A DNA stretch of 64,000 nucleotides from Bog-473 sp963840435 (GCA_963840435.1 CAWIYY010000012.1:434001-498000), one strand, 5' to 3'. Positions 14,935 through 24,121 are shown, numbered from the stretch's first letter. Notes: generated by a model not told the origin, from the sequence alone. Made by a program: numbers and translations.

Positions 14935-17901
14935 ATGCTTCACAGGAGGCGGTCGGCCGAGGCCACATGGAGCAGTCTCCACCGGGAGACGAAGCGCTTG
15001 GCTCTACCGTTCGGCGTGTCGCTCCTCCTTGTGGTGAGCGTCCTGACCGTTGCCAGCAACGCTGCCTCCGCCGGCGGCCTCAAGAAGACGCCTCCGGGCC
15101 CACCGACAGGAGTCGAAGCGGTTGGGGTGAATACCGCCGTCGGCGTCTCGTGGACGGCACCAGCTTCTAATGGAGGTGCTCCCATCACGGGCTACACCGT
15201 GACCGTCTCGAAGAGCAGACGGACCTGCGCGACCGAAGGTGCAACTGCGTGCACGGTCTCGGGCCTGACCAACGGAACGAAGTACAAGATCACGGTCAGA
15301 GCTGAAAACGCCAAAGGTACGGGCAGCCCCTCCCAAACCGTCAAGGTCAAGCCGTCGACCTCGCAAGACTGTGCGTACGTTGGCCCCTACGCCAATCTGC
15401 AGGATTGCAACTTGAACACCGCGAATCTGACGGGCGCCGATCTCACCCGCGGCAATCTGAGCGGCGCCAACTTGACCAACGCGAATCTGACCAGCGCCAA
15501 TCTCACCCGCAGCGATCTGAGCGGCGTCGATCTGATCGGCGCTACCCTCGCCGGCGTCTCGTCAGCGGGGATCGTCGGGACGCCCGCTTCGCTTCCATCG
15601 GGGTGGACTGTCGTGAACGGATACCTCGTCGGACCCGCGGCGAACCTCTTCAACGCGTTGCTCAACAACGCCAACCTCAGCGGCGCCGATCTGGTGAGCG
15701 CGAATCTGACCCACACCTTCCTCGTCGACGCCAACTTGACCGATGCCAACGTGACCGACGCCAACATGGCCCAGGTGTATCTCGGCGGCGCTACCCTCGC
15801 CGGCGTCTCGTCAGGAGGGATCGTCGGCACGCCCTCCTCGCTTCCCTCGGGGTGGGCTCTCGTCGCTGGTTACCTCGTTGGGCCGGGAGCGGAGCTACCG
15901 GGTGCTGACCTGAGCAACGTCGACCTCGAAGGCGCCAACTTGACCGGGACGAATCTGACCGGGGCGAACTTGAGCGATGCCGACATGAGCGATGCCGACT
16001 TGAGCAGTGCCGACTTGAGCAACGCCGATCTCACCGGTGCCACCCTTACTGGTGCGTCGTCAGGGGACATCGTCGGCACGCCCTCCTCGCTTCCCTCGGA
16101 TTGGAGCCTCGTCGCCGGTTACCTGATCGGACCCGGTGCCGACCTGGCTGAGGCCGACCTGGCTGAGGACGACCTGGCCGGAAACGACTTGACCAACGCC
16201 AACTTGACCGACGCCAACGTCAGCGACGCCAACCTGACCGACGCCGCCCTTAGCGGCGCCACGCTGGCGGGGGTGTCTTCGGGGAGCATCGTCGGCACGC
16301 CCGCTTCGCTTCCCGCGGACTGGACTCTCGCGGTCGGCTACCTGGTGGGGCCAGCTGCCGATCTCGTCGACGCGGACCTGGCTGATGTCGACCTGACCGG
16401 CGTCGACCTCAGCGGCGCCGACTTGACCGGGGCCAACCTCAGTACCGACGACCTGACCGGGGCCAACCTCAGTACCGACGACCTGACCGGGGCCGACCTC
16501 AGCACCGACAACCTGAGCAACGCCGACCTGACCGACGCCAACCTGAGCAACGCCGACCTCGGCGGCGCCGATCTGAGCGGCGCCACGCTGGCGGGGGTGT
16601 CTTCGGGGAGCATCGTCGGCACGCCCTCTTCGCTTCCTGCGGACTGGACTCTCGCGGTCGGCTACCTGGTGGGGCCAGCTGCCGGCTTGGCCAACGCCGA
16701 CCTGACCGACGCCAACCTGACCGACGCCGACGTGAACAACGCCAACCTAACCGACTCGAATTTGACCGGAGCCAACCTGACCGGAGCCAACCTGACCGGT
16801 GCCACCCTGAGCGGCGTCTCTTCAGGGGAGATCGTCGGGACGCCCTCTTCGCTTCCAGCGAACTGGACTGTCTTGGCCGGTTACCTGGTTGGTCCGGGTG
16901 CGAATCTCTCCGACGCCGATCTGGCCAACGTCGACCTGAGCGGCGCCGACGTGACCGACACCAACTTCACCGATGCCGATCTGGCTGGTACAACGGTGAC
17001 GGACGTCGCCTTCAGTGGCGCCACCCTAACCGGCGTGTCTTCAGGGGGGATCGTCGGGACGCCCTCCTCGCTTCCTGCGCAGTGGATTGTCGCGGACGGT
17101 TACCTGATCGGACCCGGAGCGAACCTCGCCAACGCCGACCTTTCCGGCCTGCATCTCACAGCCGGCGACGGTGAGTCTTTCCAGAGCGCGAACCTCACCA
17201 ATGCGAACCTCACGGGGATCGATCTGCCTGCCAACATCGACTGGGACTTCGCCAACCTCACCGGCGCCGATCTCACCGATGGCGATTTCAGCGGCGATAT
17301 CATGTTCGGTACAACGTTGACCGGGACGAACGTGGCCGGTGCGAACTTGTCCGTTGATTTGAACGCCGTCACGTCGGGCGGAATCGTCGGCACACCGTCG
17401 GAACTGGCGACGGGATACAGCCTCCTCGGCGGCTACATTCTCGGCCCTGCCGTCCACCTCGTCGACGCAAATCTGTCCGAGTTCGATCTCACCGGTTATG
17501 ACCTCAATGGCGCCGTGCTGACGGGTGCCAATCTCAGTGGAACGAATCTGTCGGCCGCCGACCTCGACGGCGTGGCCTCGGGAGAAGTCACAGGAACTCC
17601 GAACACGCTTCCCGCAAATTGGGAGCTGATCGACGGCTATCTCGTCGGGCCCGAAGCGGATCTCGGCGTCATCGATCTCTCGGGGTTTGATCTGTCGAAT
17701 CTCGACCTCGAAGGGACCAATTTTCAGTTTTCCAACCTTACGAGTGCCAATTTCGCAGGTGCGAATCTCTCCGATGCGGGCTTCAACGGAGCCGACCTGG
17801 CCGGCGCCAATCTCACCGATGTGACGTGGGACGACACGACGTGCCCTGACGATACGAACAGCAACAACGACGGCGACACCTGCGTCAACAATCTCGGCTG
17901 A
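14935..17901 (+). CDS. Secreted FnIII-pentapeptide repeat protein with nine spacer modules
   Basis: Large extracytoplasmic protein, 988 aa. It has an N-terminal signal/anchor (residues about 20-46, LPFGVSLLLVVSVLTVASNA), a fibronectin type III domain (about 54-140), and then long runs of A(D/N)Lxx pentapeptides that should fold as right-handed quadrilateral beta-helices. The runs are interrupted nine times by a conserved spacer of the form SGxIVGTPxSLPxxWxLxxGYLxGP. The C-terminus is TTCPDDTNSNNDGDTCVNN, a cysteine-bearing cap. The start at ATG 14935 gives the signal sequence; an in-frame TTG at 14869 is less likely. Function unknown; a surface adhesin or scaffold is plausible. Repeat units are nearly identical at DNA level in places. 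Confidence 0.88.
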   Translation: MLHRRRSAEATWSSLHRETKRLALPFGVSLLLVVSVLTVASNAASAGGLKKTPPGPPTGVEAVGVNTAVGVSWTAPASNGGAPITGYTVTVSKSRRTCATEGATACTVSGLTNGTKYKITVRAENAKGTGSPSQTVKVKPSTSQDCAYVGPYANLQDCNLNTANLTGADLTRGNLSGANLTNANLTSANLTRSDLSGVDLIGATLAGVSSAGIVGTPASLPSGWTVVNGYLVGPAANLFNALLNNANLSGADLVSANLTHTFLVDANLTDANVTDANMAQVYLGGATLAGVSSGGIVGTPSSLPSGWALVAGYLVGPGAELPGADLSNVDLEGANLTGTNLTGANLSDADMSDADLSSADLSNADLTGATLTGASSGDIVGTPSSLPSDWSLVAGYLIGPGADLAEADLAEDDLAGNDLTNANLTDANVSDANLTDAALSGATLAGVSSGSIVGTPASLPADWTLAVGYLVGPAADLVDADLADVDLTGVDLSGADLTGANLSTDDLTGANLSTDDLTGADLSTDNLSNADLTDANLSNADLGGADLSGATLAGVSSGSIVGTPSSLPADWTLAVGYLVGPAAGLANADLTDANLTDADVNNANLTDSNLTGANLTGANLTGATLSGVSSGEIVGTPSSLPANWTVLAGYLVGPGANLSDADLANVDLSGADVTDTNFTDADLAGTTVTDVAFSGATLTGVSSGGIVGTPSSLPAQWIVADGYLIGPGANLANADLSGLHLTAGDGESFQSANLTNANLTGIDLPANIDWDFANLTGADLTDGDFSGDIMFGTTLTGTNVAGANLSVDLNAVTSGGIVGTPSELATGYSLLGGYILGPAVHLVDANLSEFDLTGYDLNGAVLTGANLSGTNLSAADLDGVASGEVTGTPNTLPANWELIDGYLVGPEADLGVIDLSGFDLSNLDLEGTNFQFSNLTSANFAGANLSDAGFNGADLAGANLTDVTWDDTTCPDDTNSNNDGDTCVNNLG
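16252..16684 (+). repeat. Two near-identical 109-bp copies of a spacer module
   Basis: Positions 16252-16360 and 16576-16684 inside the pentapeptide gene differ at only 2 of 109 bases by direct comparison, 324 bp apart. Other spacer copies in the gene are clearly more diverged, so this pair reflects a recent duplication or gene conversion. Confidence 0.85.
16421..16510 (+). repeat. 30-bp in-frame tandem repeat, three units
   Basis: Units 16421-16450, 16451-16480 and 16481-16510 share the frame acctgaccggggccaacctc plus agtaccgacg with few changes. Each encodes two pentapeptides (ADLTG/ANLST type). Copy number could vary by slippage. Confidence 0.85.
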
Positions 17902-18031
17902 CGTTCCTTGGACGCGCTTCGTGCGTGACGGCGAGCCGGTGGCGCTCGTCGAGGAAGAGCCGCCGGTGCTGGTCCCAACTGAGTCCCGTGCGGATGGGGC
18001 CGGGACGAGCACATTGATCCGGCCGAAGCGA

Positions 18032-18826
18032 TCAGTCCCCGAGGTCCGGCGCCCACTGCACGCCGTTGATGTGACCTCCCCCGTCGACGAACAGCGTGTT
18101 GCCGGTGACGTAGCGGGCGTCGTCGCCCGCCAGGAACACGGCGACGGGCGCGATGTCCTCCTCGGGGTCGCCGAGGCGGCCCATCGGATTGGTGGCATCG
18201 GCCGCCGCCTCGAGCTCGGGATGGGCGGCGAACACCGCGTGCGAGGCCGCGGTCTTGGCGGCCGGACAGATGACGTTGACCCTGATCTGCCACTGGGCCC
18301 ACTCCCGCGCCGCCGTGCGGCTGGCGCAGCGCAGGGCCTCCTTGGCCACGTTGTACTGCAGGGTGCCCATGTGGGCGTTGACCCCGTTGAGCGAGCACAT
18401 GTTGATCACGGCCCCGTCCCGCCTGGCCTTCATGATCGGGAGCACGGCCTGCATGGCCCAGAACGGGCCCATCAGACCCATGGCCAGGCCCTGGTCCATC
18501 TCTTCGTCGGTCTTGCGCTCGAAGCGCCCGACCCGGCCGCCACCCCAGGCGTTGTTGACCAGGACGTCGACGGTGCCCCAGGTCTCACGGGCGAAGGCGA
18601 CCATGGCCAGGGTGTCCTCTTTCACCGCAGCATCCGTATGGAGGAAGCGGACATCGGCCCCGAACTCCCGCGACGTCCCTTCGGCCACCTGCACGCCGCG
18701 GTCGTCGTCGATCTCGGCCACCACCACCCGCGCTCCCTCGCGGGCAAACCGGCGGACGATGCCGCGGCCGATGCCGTTCCCGCCACCGGTGACGATCGCC
18801 ACCTTGTTCGAGAGCCCGTGCGCCAT
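18032..18826 (-). CDS. SDR-family oxidoreductase
   Basis: Classical short-chain dehydrogenase/reductase, 264 aa. Cofactor site VTGGGNGIGRG (about residues 13-23), NNAWGG, catalytic serine in NMCSLNGVN and YNVAK (Tyr-x-x-x-Lys) are all present, with a C-terminal VTGNTLFVDGGGHING. An acidic residue after beta-2 (VVAEIDDDRG) favours NAD over NADP. The substrate is unknown. A TAGCGT hexamer lies 8 nt before its ATG on the minus strand. Its 3' end faces the pentapeptide gene across 130 bp in which I see nothing. Confidence 0.9.
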   Translation of the reverse strand: MAHGLSNKVAIVTGGGNGIGRGIVRRFAREGARVVVAEIDDDRGVQVAEGTSREFGADVRFLHTDAAVKEDTLAMVAFARETWGTVDVLVNNAWGGGRVGRFERKTDEEMDQGLAMGLMGPFWAMQAVLPIMKARRDGAVINMCSLNGVNAHMGTLQYNVAKEALRCASRTAAREWAQWQIRVNVICPAAKTAASHAVFAAHPELEAAADATNPMGRLGDPEEDIAPVAVFLAGDDARYVTGNTLFVDGGGHINGVQWAPDLGD

Positions 18827-18890
18827 GGCCGCACACGCTAGCGACGGGTGGCCCGAGCAACCGGGTGCCGAAGGCGCCCGGCCCCAGGTG

Positions 18891-19433
18891 TTAGGAGCGC
18901 TCCGCTCCGAGCACCTTGGTCAGGGCGGCGGCCAGCGCCGCCCGGTCCGCGGCGCCGAGCGGGGTGAAGAGGTGGCGCTCGATGCTCTCCGCGTGGGCCG
19001 CAATGGCCCGCCCCATCACGTCGTGCCCGGCCGGGGTCAGGACCACGTGGACGCTCCGGCGGTCATTGGGGCAGTTCTGCCGAGCGACAAGGCCGGCCTC
19101 CACCATCCGGTCCACCAGCCGGGTCACACCGCCCGTGGTCAAGGACACGTCCGCGCTCAGCCTGCTCATGGTGAGGCGCCCCTCGGGGGCGCCACCGACG
19201 TGGATGAGCACGTCGAAGAAGACGAGCGGGATGCCGACCGCCTCCTCGAGCTCGCGGCCGAGACGGTCGGCCAGGAGCCGGTGCGTGCGCACCACCAGGC
19301 CCATGAGCTTGATCCGCTCGTCGTCCAGCTGACCCAGGACACCGCAGGTCCCGGGAGCACCCGGCGAGTCCTGCTCGTCGTCGTAGAGAGTCACCGTTCC
19401 CATAGCGCAGCCTTCAGTCTCCCCCTTTGGCAC
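18891..19433 (-). CDS. MarR-family transcriptional regulator
   Basis: Winged-helix regulator of the MarR family, 180 aa from ATG 19433, or 170 aa from ATG 19403 (MGTVTLYDDEQ). The DNA-binding block reads RLTMSRLSADVSLTTGGVTRLVDRMVEAGLV, followed by the wing CPNDRRSVHVVLTPAG. It diverges from yceI, and a perfect 8-6-8 palindrome lies in between at 19461-19482, so it very likely represses both itself and the YceI-family gene in response to an unknown ligand or oxidant. Confidence 0.92.
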   Translation of the reverse strand: MPKGETEGCAMGTVTLYDDEQDSPGAPGTCGVLGQLDDERIKLMGLVVRTHRLLADRLGRELEEAVGIPLVFFDVLIHVGGAPEGRLTMSRLSADVSLTTGGVTRLVDRMVEAGLVARQNCPNDRRSVHVVLTPAGHDVMGRAIAAHAESIERHLFTPLGAADRAALAAALTKVLGAERS

Positions 19434-19454
19434 GGGGGATGCCGGAACTTCTGA

Positions 19455-19482
19455 TTGACAAGTATCTGTTTAGTCAGATACT
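19455..19482 (+). promoter_or_regulatory. yceI promoter with MarR-type operator
   Basis: TTGACA (19455-19460) and GATACT (19477-19482) form a sigma-70-like promoter with a 16-nt spacer. The perfect inverted repeat AGTATCTG-N6-CAGATACT (19461-19482) fills the spacer and the -10, an ideal place for repression. Assignment to the adjacent MarR protein is inference from position and symmetry. Confidence 0.75.
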
Positions 19483-19522
19483 ATCACGTCAGTAACAGTC
19501 CGATCAACCAAGGAGTAGAGAA

Positions 19523-20080
19523 ATGAGCACCGACACTGTGACCCTTCCGAAGACCGGGACCTACGCCATCGACCCTGCTCACACTGAGGTCGGCTTCATT
19601 GCCCGCCACCTGATCGGCACCAAGGTGCGGGGCCGGTTCACCGACGTCTCGGGCACCTTCACGGTGGCCGACCCGATCGAGAACTCCTCGGTGGAGGTCA
19701 CCGTCCAGGCGGCCAGCATCCACACCAGCCAGGAGCAGCGCGACGAGCACCTGCGGACCAACGACTTCCTCGACGTCCCCAATCACCCGACCCTGACGTT
19801 CAAGAGCACCGCCCTGAGGCCGGCCAAGGACAACCACTGGGTCCTGACCGCCGACCTGACGATCCGCGGCGTCACCAAGTCCGTCGACTTCGACGTCGAG
19901 TACCTGGGCGAAGGCCCGGCCATGGTCGAGGGCAAGACGGTGGTGGCCTTCTCGGCCAGCGCCGAGATCGATCGGCGCGACTTCGGCGTGAGCTTCAACC
20001 ACTCGCTGCTCGACGGCAGTGTCGTCGTCGGGAACAAGGTCGTCATCGAGATCGAGACGGAAGCCGGCCTGGCCGACTGA
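19523..20080 (+). CDS. YceI-family lipocalin-like protein
   Basis: Polyisoprenoid-binding-type YceI beta-barrel protein, 185 aa, without a signal peptide, as in many actinobacterial members. Family hallmarks are TYAIDPAHTEVGFIARHL at the start, a VRGRFTDVSGTF strand, EQRDEHLRTNDFLDVPNHPTLTF, and the closing DFGVSFNHSL. Ribosome site AAGGAG precedes ATG 19523. The ligand is probably a long isoprenoid or lipid (from family). Likely controlled by the divergent MarR regulator through the palindrome in its promoter. Confidence 0.93.
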   Translation: MSTDTVTLPKTGTYAIDPAHTEVGFIARHLIGTKVRGRFTDVSGTFTVADPIENSSVEVTVQAASIHTSQEQRDEHLRTNDFLDVPNHPTLTFKSTALRPAKDNHWVLTADLTIRGVTKSVDFDVEYLGEGPAMVEGKTVVAFSASAEIDRRDFGVSFNHSLLDGSVVVGNKVVIEIETEAGLAD

Positions 20081-20134
20081 CGGACCGGTGGCCGGCCGGG
20101 ATTCGGTCCCGTCCCCTGGCTACGCTTCGGCGCC

Positions 20135-21787
20135 ATGCCGACGCCGAGGACGGGCCTGCACGCCCGGCCGGCCACCGAGCTCCGCACCGTCGCCAGCAGC
20201 GGCCGGGACGACACGTTCGTCCTGGCCGTCGACCTCGGCACGGGCGGGCCCAAGGCGGCCGTGCTCTCGGCCGCGGGGCGCATCGTGGCGCACGCCTTCC
20301 GGCCGGTCGGCCTCGAGCTGACCGAGGACGGGGGAGCGGAGCAATCGCCGAGGGAGTGGTGGGAGGCCGTCGTAGCGGCGGCCGGCCAGGCCCTGGCCGA
20401 GAGCGGGGTGGGACCCGAACGAATCGTCGGGATCGGGTGCACGTCGCAGTGGTCGGGCACCGTGGCGGTGGACGACGAGGGCGACGCCGTCGGCCCCGCA
20501 ATCATCTGGATGGACTCGCGCGGGGCGCGGGCGGTCCGCGAGACCGTACGCGGCGCCCTGAACGTCCAGGGGTACTCCCCCTCGAAGTTGGCCCGCTGGG
20601 TCCGGCGCACGGGCGGCATCCCGAGCCTGTCGGGCAAGGATCCGGTCGGCCACATCCATTTCCTGCGCAACGAGCGCCCGGATGTCTACCGCGCCGCCGC
20701 GGTCTTCCTCGAGCCGGTGGACTACCTGAACCTGCGACTCACCGGACTGGCCCGCGCCTCGCACGACTCCATCACGGTGCACTGGGTGACCGACAACCGG
20801 GACGTGCGCGCCGTGGCCTACGACGACCAGCTGGTGGAGCTGGCCGGCCTGGAGCGTTCGACGCTGCCTGCGCTGGTGCCCACCGGCAGCGTCCTGGGCG
20901 GGCTCGCCCCGGGCGCGGCGGCCGAGCTGGGCCTCGTGGCGGGCACGCCCGTGGTGGCCGGGACGGGCGACCTGCACTCGGCCGCGGTGGGCTCGGGGGC
21001 GGTGGCCGACTTCGACGGCCACCTCTACATCGGCACGTCGAGCTGGGTCAGCTGCCACGTTCCCTTCAAGAAGACCGACGCGCTGACCAACATCGCCTCC
21101 ATCCCCTCGGGCCTCCCGGGCCGCTACCTGATCGCCGACGAGCACGAGACCGGCGGCGCCTGCCTGACCTGGCTGCGCGACAACGTGCTCTACCCGGCGG
21201 ACGGGCTCGGCCCTGACAGCCCGCCCCAAGACCTCTTCGCCACGCTGAACGACGTGGCCGGCTCGGTGCCCGCCGGAGCCCACGGGGTGCTCTTCACCCC
21301 CTGGCTCAACGGCGAGCGCTCACCGGTCGACGACCACACCATCCGCGGTGGCTTCCACAACCTGTCGCTCTCGTCGACGCGCTCGGACATGGTGCGAGCA
21401 GTCTTCGACGGCGTGGCCCTGAACTCGGCCTGGCTGCTCGGCGCGGTGGAGAAGTTCACCAAGAAGCAGTTCGGCTCGCTGGCCTTCGTCGGCGGCGGCG
21501 CCAACTCGGACCTGTGGTCGCAGATCCACGCCGACGCCACCGGCCGCACCATCCGCCAGGTGGCCGATCCCGTCCTGGCCAACGTGCGCGGCGCCGGCCT
21601 GCTCACCCTGCTCGCCCTGGGACACCTCACCGTGGCGGACATCCCCGGGACCGTCACCATCAAGGCGACCTACGAACCGGACCCGACCGCCGCCGCGCTC
21701 TACGCCGGGCTGCTGAAGGAGTTCGTCCACCTGTACGACAAGACGAAGGGCATCCACAAACGGTTGAACGGGCGCCGCCTGCACTGA
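20135..21787 (+). CDS. FGGY-family carbohydrate kinase (xylulokinase-like)
   Basis: Sugar kinase of 550 aa with the actin-like ATPase fold. The N-terminal phosphate loop is LAVDLGTGGPKAAVL, the catalytic-aspartate region GTGDLHSAAVGSGAV, and the C-terminal adenosine motif FVGGGANSDLWSQIHADATG. Overall closest to xylulokinases, but FGGY substrates cannot be read from sequence. It is somewhat longer than the usual 490-520 aa owing to N- and C-terminal extensions. TACGCT (20121-20126) lies 8 nt before the ATG, suggesting a leaderless mRNA. Converges with the glutamine-synthetase-like gene. Confidence 0.9.
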   Translation: MPTPRTGLHARPATELRTVASSGRDDTFVLAVDLGTGGPKAAVLSAAGRIVAHAFRPVGLELTEDGGAEQSPREWWEAVVAAAGQALAESGVGPERIVGIGCTSQWSGTVAVDDEGDAVGPAIIWMDSRGARAVRETVRGALNVQGYSPSKLARWVRRTGGIPSLSGKDPVGHIHFLRNERPDVYRAAAVFLEPVDYLNLRLTGLARASHDSITVHWVTDNRDVRAVAYDDQLVELAGLERSTLPALVPTGSVLGGLAPGAAAELGLVAGTPVVAGTGDLHSAAVGSGAVADFDGHLYIGTSSWVSCHVPFKKTDALTNIASIPSGLPGRYLIADEHETGGACLTWLRDNVLYPADGLGPDSPPQDLFATLNDVAGSVPAGAHGVLFTPWLNGERSPVDDHTIRGGFHNLSLSSTRSDMVRAVFDGVALNSAWLLGAVEKFTKKQFGSLAFVGGGANSDLWSQIHADATGRTIRQVADPVLANVRGAGLLTLLALGHLTVADIPGTVTIKATYEPDPTAAALYAGLLKEFVHLYDKTKGIHKRLNGRRLH

Positions 21788-21815
21788 CGGCCGGCTGCTC
21801 TGACCGCTGCCCAGC

Positions 21816-23174
21816 TCAGATGCGTTCGAAGTTGCGGGCCAGCTCCCAGTCGGTGACGTGGCGGTTGAAGGCCTCCCATTCCTGGACCGCCGTGTTGAGC
21901 AGGTGGTGGTGCACGTCGGGGCCGAAGGCCTCGAGGGCGACGTCCGAGCCGCGCAGCTCCTCGATCGACTCAATCAGGGTGGACGGGATGCGGGTGACGT
22001 CGGTCGCCTCGTAGGCGTTGGTCGGGTAGGGGTCGCCGAGCTCGAGCTCGTGGTCGATCCCGTAGATCCCGGCCGCCAGCGAGGCGGCCAGCACCAGGTA
22101 CGGGTTCACGTCCGCGCCGGGCACCCGCGACTCCACCCTTCGGCCCGCCCCGTGGCCGACCACCCGGAAACCGCAGGTGCGATTGTCCTCGCCCCACACC
22201 ACCGCCGTGGGGGCCCAGCTGCCCGGCGTGTAGCGCCGGTACGAGTTGACCGTCGGTGCGGCCAGCCAGGCCAGCTGGCGCGCCGCGTGCAGCTGGCCGG
22301 CCAGGAAGCGGCGGCCGAGCGTCGACAGCCCGCTTCGATGCGACTCGTCGGCCATGAGGGGATCGCCGCTCTCGCGGTCCCACAGGCTCGTGTGTACGTG
22401 GCACGACGAGCCCACGTCGTCCATCGTCCACTTGGCCATGAAGGTGGCGGCCCGGCCCTCCTGGGCGGCGATCTCCTTGATGCCGTTCTTGAAGACCAGG
22501 TGGCGATCGGCCGTCTCGAGCGCCTCGTCGTAGGTGACATTGACCTCGTGCTGCCCGCGTCCGGCCTCGCCCTTGGAGAACTCCACCGGGATGGCCGCCT
22601 CGATCATCTCGTTGCGGATCCGCCTGAGGATGTACTCCTCGCGCGCCGTCTGCAGCAGCTGGTAGTCCTCGATGGTCGAGGTGTGCGGGGTGAGGCCGTG
22701 CCAGTGCTTGGCTCCCGCCTCCTCGTAGCTGTCCATGAAGAGGAAGAACTCGAGCTCGGTCGCACTGCAGACGCGCAGCCCCCGCTCGGCCGCCCGCTCC
22801 AGCTGGCGGCGCAGCATCTGGCGGGGCGAGACCTCGACCGGTTGGCCGTCGAGGTCGGTCAGGTCGCAGATGACCATGGCCGTTCCCTCGAGCCACGGGA
22901 TGCGGCGGGCCGTGGCGAAGTCGGGGACGCAGACGACGTCGCCGTAGCCCGTGTCCCAGTTGGCGAAGGTGTAGCCGGGCAGCGGATTCATGTCGACGTC
23001 GACGGCGAGGAGGTACTCGCAGGCCTCGATCCCGTGCGCGGACACGTGCGAGGACCAGAAGTCGGCGGTCACCCGCTTCCCCACGGGGCGTCCGTACATG
23101 TCGGGGAAGGCAACGATGACGGTGTCGACGGAACCGTCTTCGATTGCGGCGTCGATGAGCTGGCGGCCTGGCAT
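21816..23174 (-). CDS. Glutamine synthetase-like gamma-glutamyl ligase
   Basis: Glutamine synthetase-fold ligase of 452 aa, of the GlnA3/GlnA4/PuuA type that glutamylates amines (polyamines, ethanolamine) rather than ammonia. Seen are EACEYLLAVDVDMNPLPGY, the metal-binding ATELEFFLF, GEAGRGQHEVN and the SSCHVHTSLWD block. The usual GS-I adenylylation tyrosine loop is not evident. The neighbouring divergent gene encodes a PuuD-like gamma-glutamyl hydrolase, which strongly supports a gamma-glutamylated amine pathway. The actual amine is not determined. Confidence 0.85.
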   Translation of the reverse strand: MPGRQLIDAAIEDGSVDTVIVAFPDMYGRPVGKRVTADFWSSHVSAHGIEACEYLLAVDVDMNPLPGYTFANWDTGYGDVVCVPDFATARRIPWLEGTAMVICDLTDLDGQPVEVSPRQMLRRQLERAAERGLRVCSATELEFFLFMDSYEEAGAKHWHGLTPHTSTIEDYQLLQTAREEYILRRIRNEMIEAAIPVEFSKGEAGRGQHEVNVTYDEALETADRHLVFKNGIKEIAAQEGRAATFMAKWTMDDVGSSCHVHTSLWDRESGDPLMADESHRSGLSTLGRRFLAGQLHAARQLAWLAAPTVNSYRRYTPGSWAPTAVVWGEDNRTCGFRVVGHGAGRRVESRVPGADVNPYLVLAASLAAGIYGIDHELELGDPYPTNAYEATDVTRIPSTLIESIEELRGSDVALEAFGPDVHHHLLNTAVQEWEAFNRHVTDWELARNFERI

Positions 23175-23232
23175 GGGGCGACATGTTGGTCGCCCTGCCG
23201 CCCAGCGTCCAGCTCTCGGTACGCTGGCCTCG

Positions 23233-23979
23233 ATGATTCCCCTGATCGGCGTCTCGACGTACGTGGCCGAGGCGAGCTGGGCCAGCTGGAGCCGCCGGGC
23301 CGCCGTGCTGCCCGAGAACTACTTCGAACTGGTGGCCGCGGCCGGTGGTCGCCCCCTCCTGCTCCCACCGCCCAGCCGGTCTCCCGAAGGTCCAGGCGCG
23401 GCGGCGGACGAGGTGATCGCCGTCCTCGACGGCCTGGTGCTCAGTGGCGGCGGTGACGTCGATCCGCAGGCGTACGGCCAGCGTCCCGAGCCCGAGGTGG
23501 GCGGGGTCGACACCAACCGCGACGACAGCGAGCGTGCGCTGCTGGCGGCGGCGCTGCGGGCGGACCTGCCCGTGCTGGCCATCTGTCGCGGCTGCCAAGT
23601 GCTCAACGTCGAGCTCGGCGGCACGCTGCACCAGCATCTGCCCGACGTGGTCGGCAACCTGGACCATCGCAGCGCGCCGTTCGTCTTCGGCGACGTCGAG
23701 GTCGAGACGGTGCCGGGCACCCGGGCCGCCGCCGTGTTCGGGCCGGCCCCGACCGTGCTCTGCTCGCACCACCAGTCCATCGCCGCCTTGGGCCGGGGCC
23801 TGGTCACCACCGCCTCCGCCGCCGACGGCGTCATCGAAGCCGTCGAGCTTCCGGGGGCGCGCTTCGTCCTCGGTGTGCAGTGGCACCCCGAGGAAGGGAT
23901 GGACCAGCGACCGTTCGACGCGCTGGTCGAGGCCGCCACGGCCTACGCCGAGGAGCGCTCGGTCCGCCGCAGCGCCTGA
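23233..23979 (+). CDS. Class I amidotransferase-like gamma-glutamyl hydrolase (PuuD-like)
   Basis: Peptidase C26-type hydrolase, 248 aa, of the gamma-glutamyl-GABA hydrolase group. The catalytic nucleophile is Cys118 in LAICRGCQVLNVELGG; the His218/Glu220 pair is in VQWHPEE. The N-terminus IPLIGVSTYV and DGLVLSGGGDVDPQAYG match the family. The ATG at 23233 is chosen because the homologous N-terminus begins there and TACGCT (23220-23225) lies 7 nt upstream. Together with the divergent ligase it would glutamylate an amine and later release the oxidised product, e.g. GABA. Confidence 0.9.
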   Translation: MIPLIGVSTYVAEASWASWSRRAAVLPENYFELVAAAGGRPLLLPPPSRSPEGPGAAADEVIAVLDGLVLSGGGDVDPQAYGQRPEPEVGGVDTNRDDSERALLAAALRADLPVLAICRGCQVLNVELGGTLHQHLPDVVGNLDHRSAPFVFGDVEVETVPGTRAAAVFGPAPTVLCSHHQSIAALGRGLVTTASAADGVIEAVELPGARFVLGVQWHPEEGMDQRPFDALVEAATAYAEERSVRRSA

Positions 23980-24121
23980 CCTTGCCGCAGCGCTTGACCT
24001 CGCCGGCCCGGGTGGGCCACCAAGTCCCGGCCGGCGCCCTCGGCGGCGTCGACCCCGGTCCGGTCAGGGTGCGGGTGCCCGAAGAACCGGTTCGGGGCGG
24101 CGCCGGGTAAGGTCTCGGCCC

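Noticed and set aside
23966..24001. 18-bp tandem duplication across the stop codon of the PuuD-like gene
   Set aside because: Two copies of gccgcagcgc(c/t)tgacct are real but short and adjacent to a normal gene end; most simply slippage with no functional implication.
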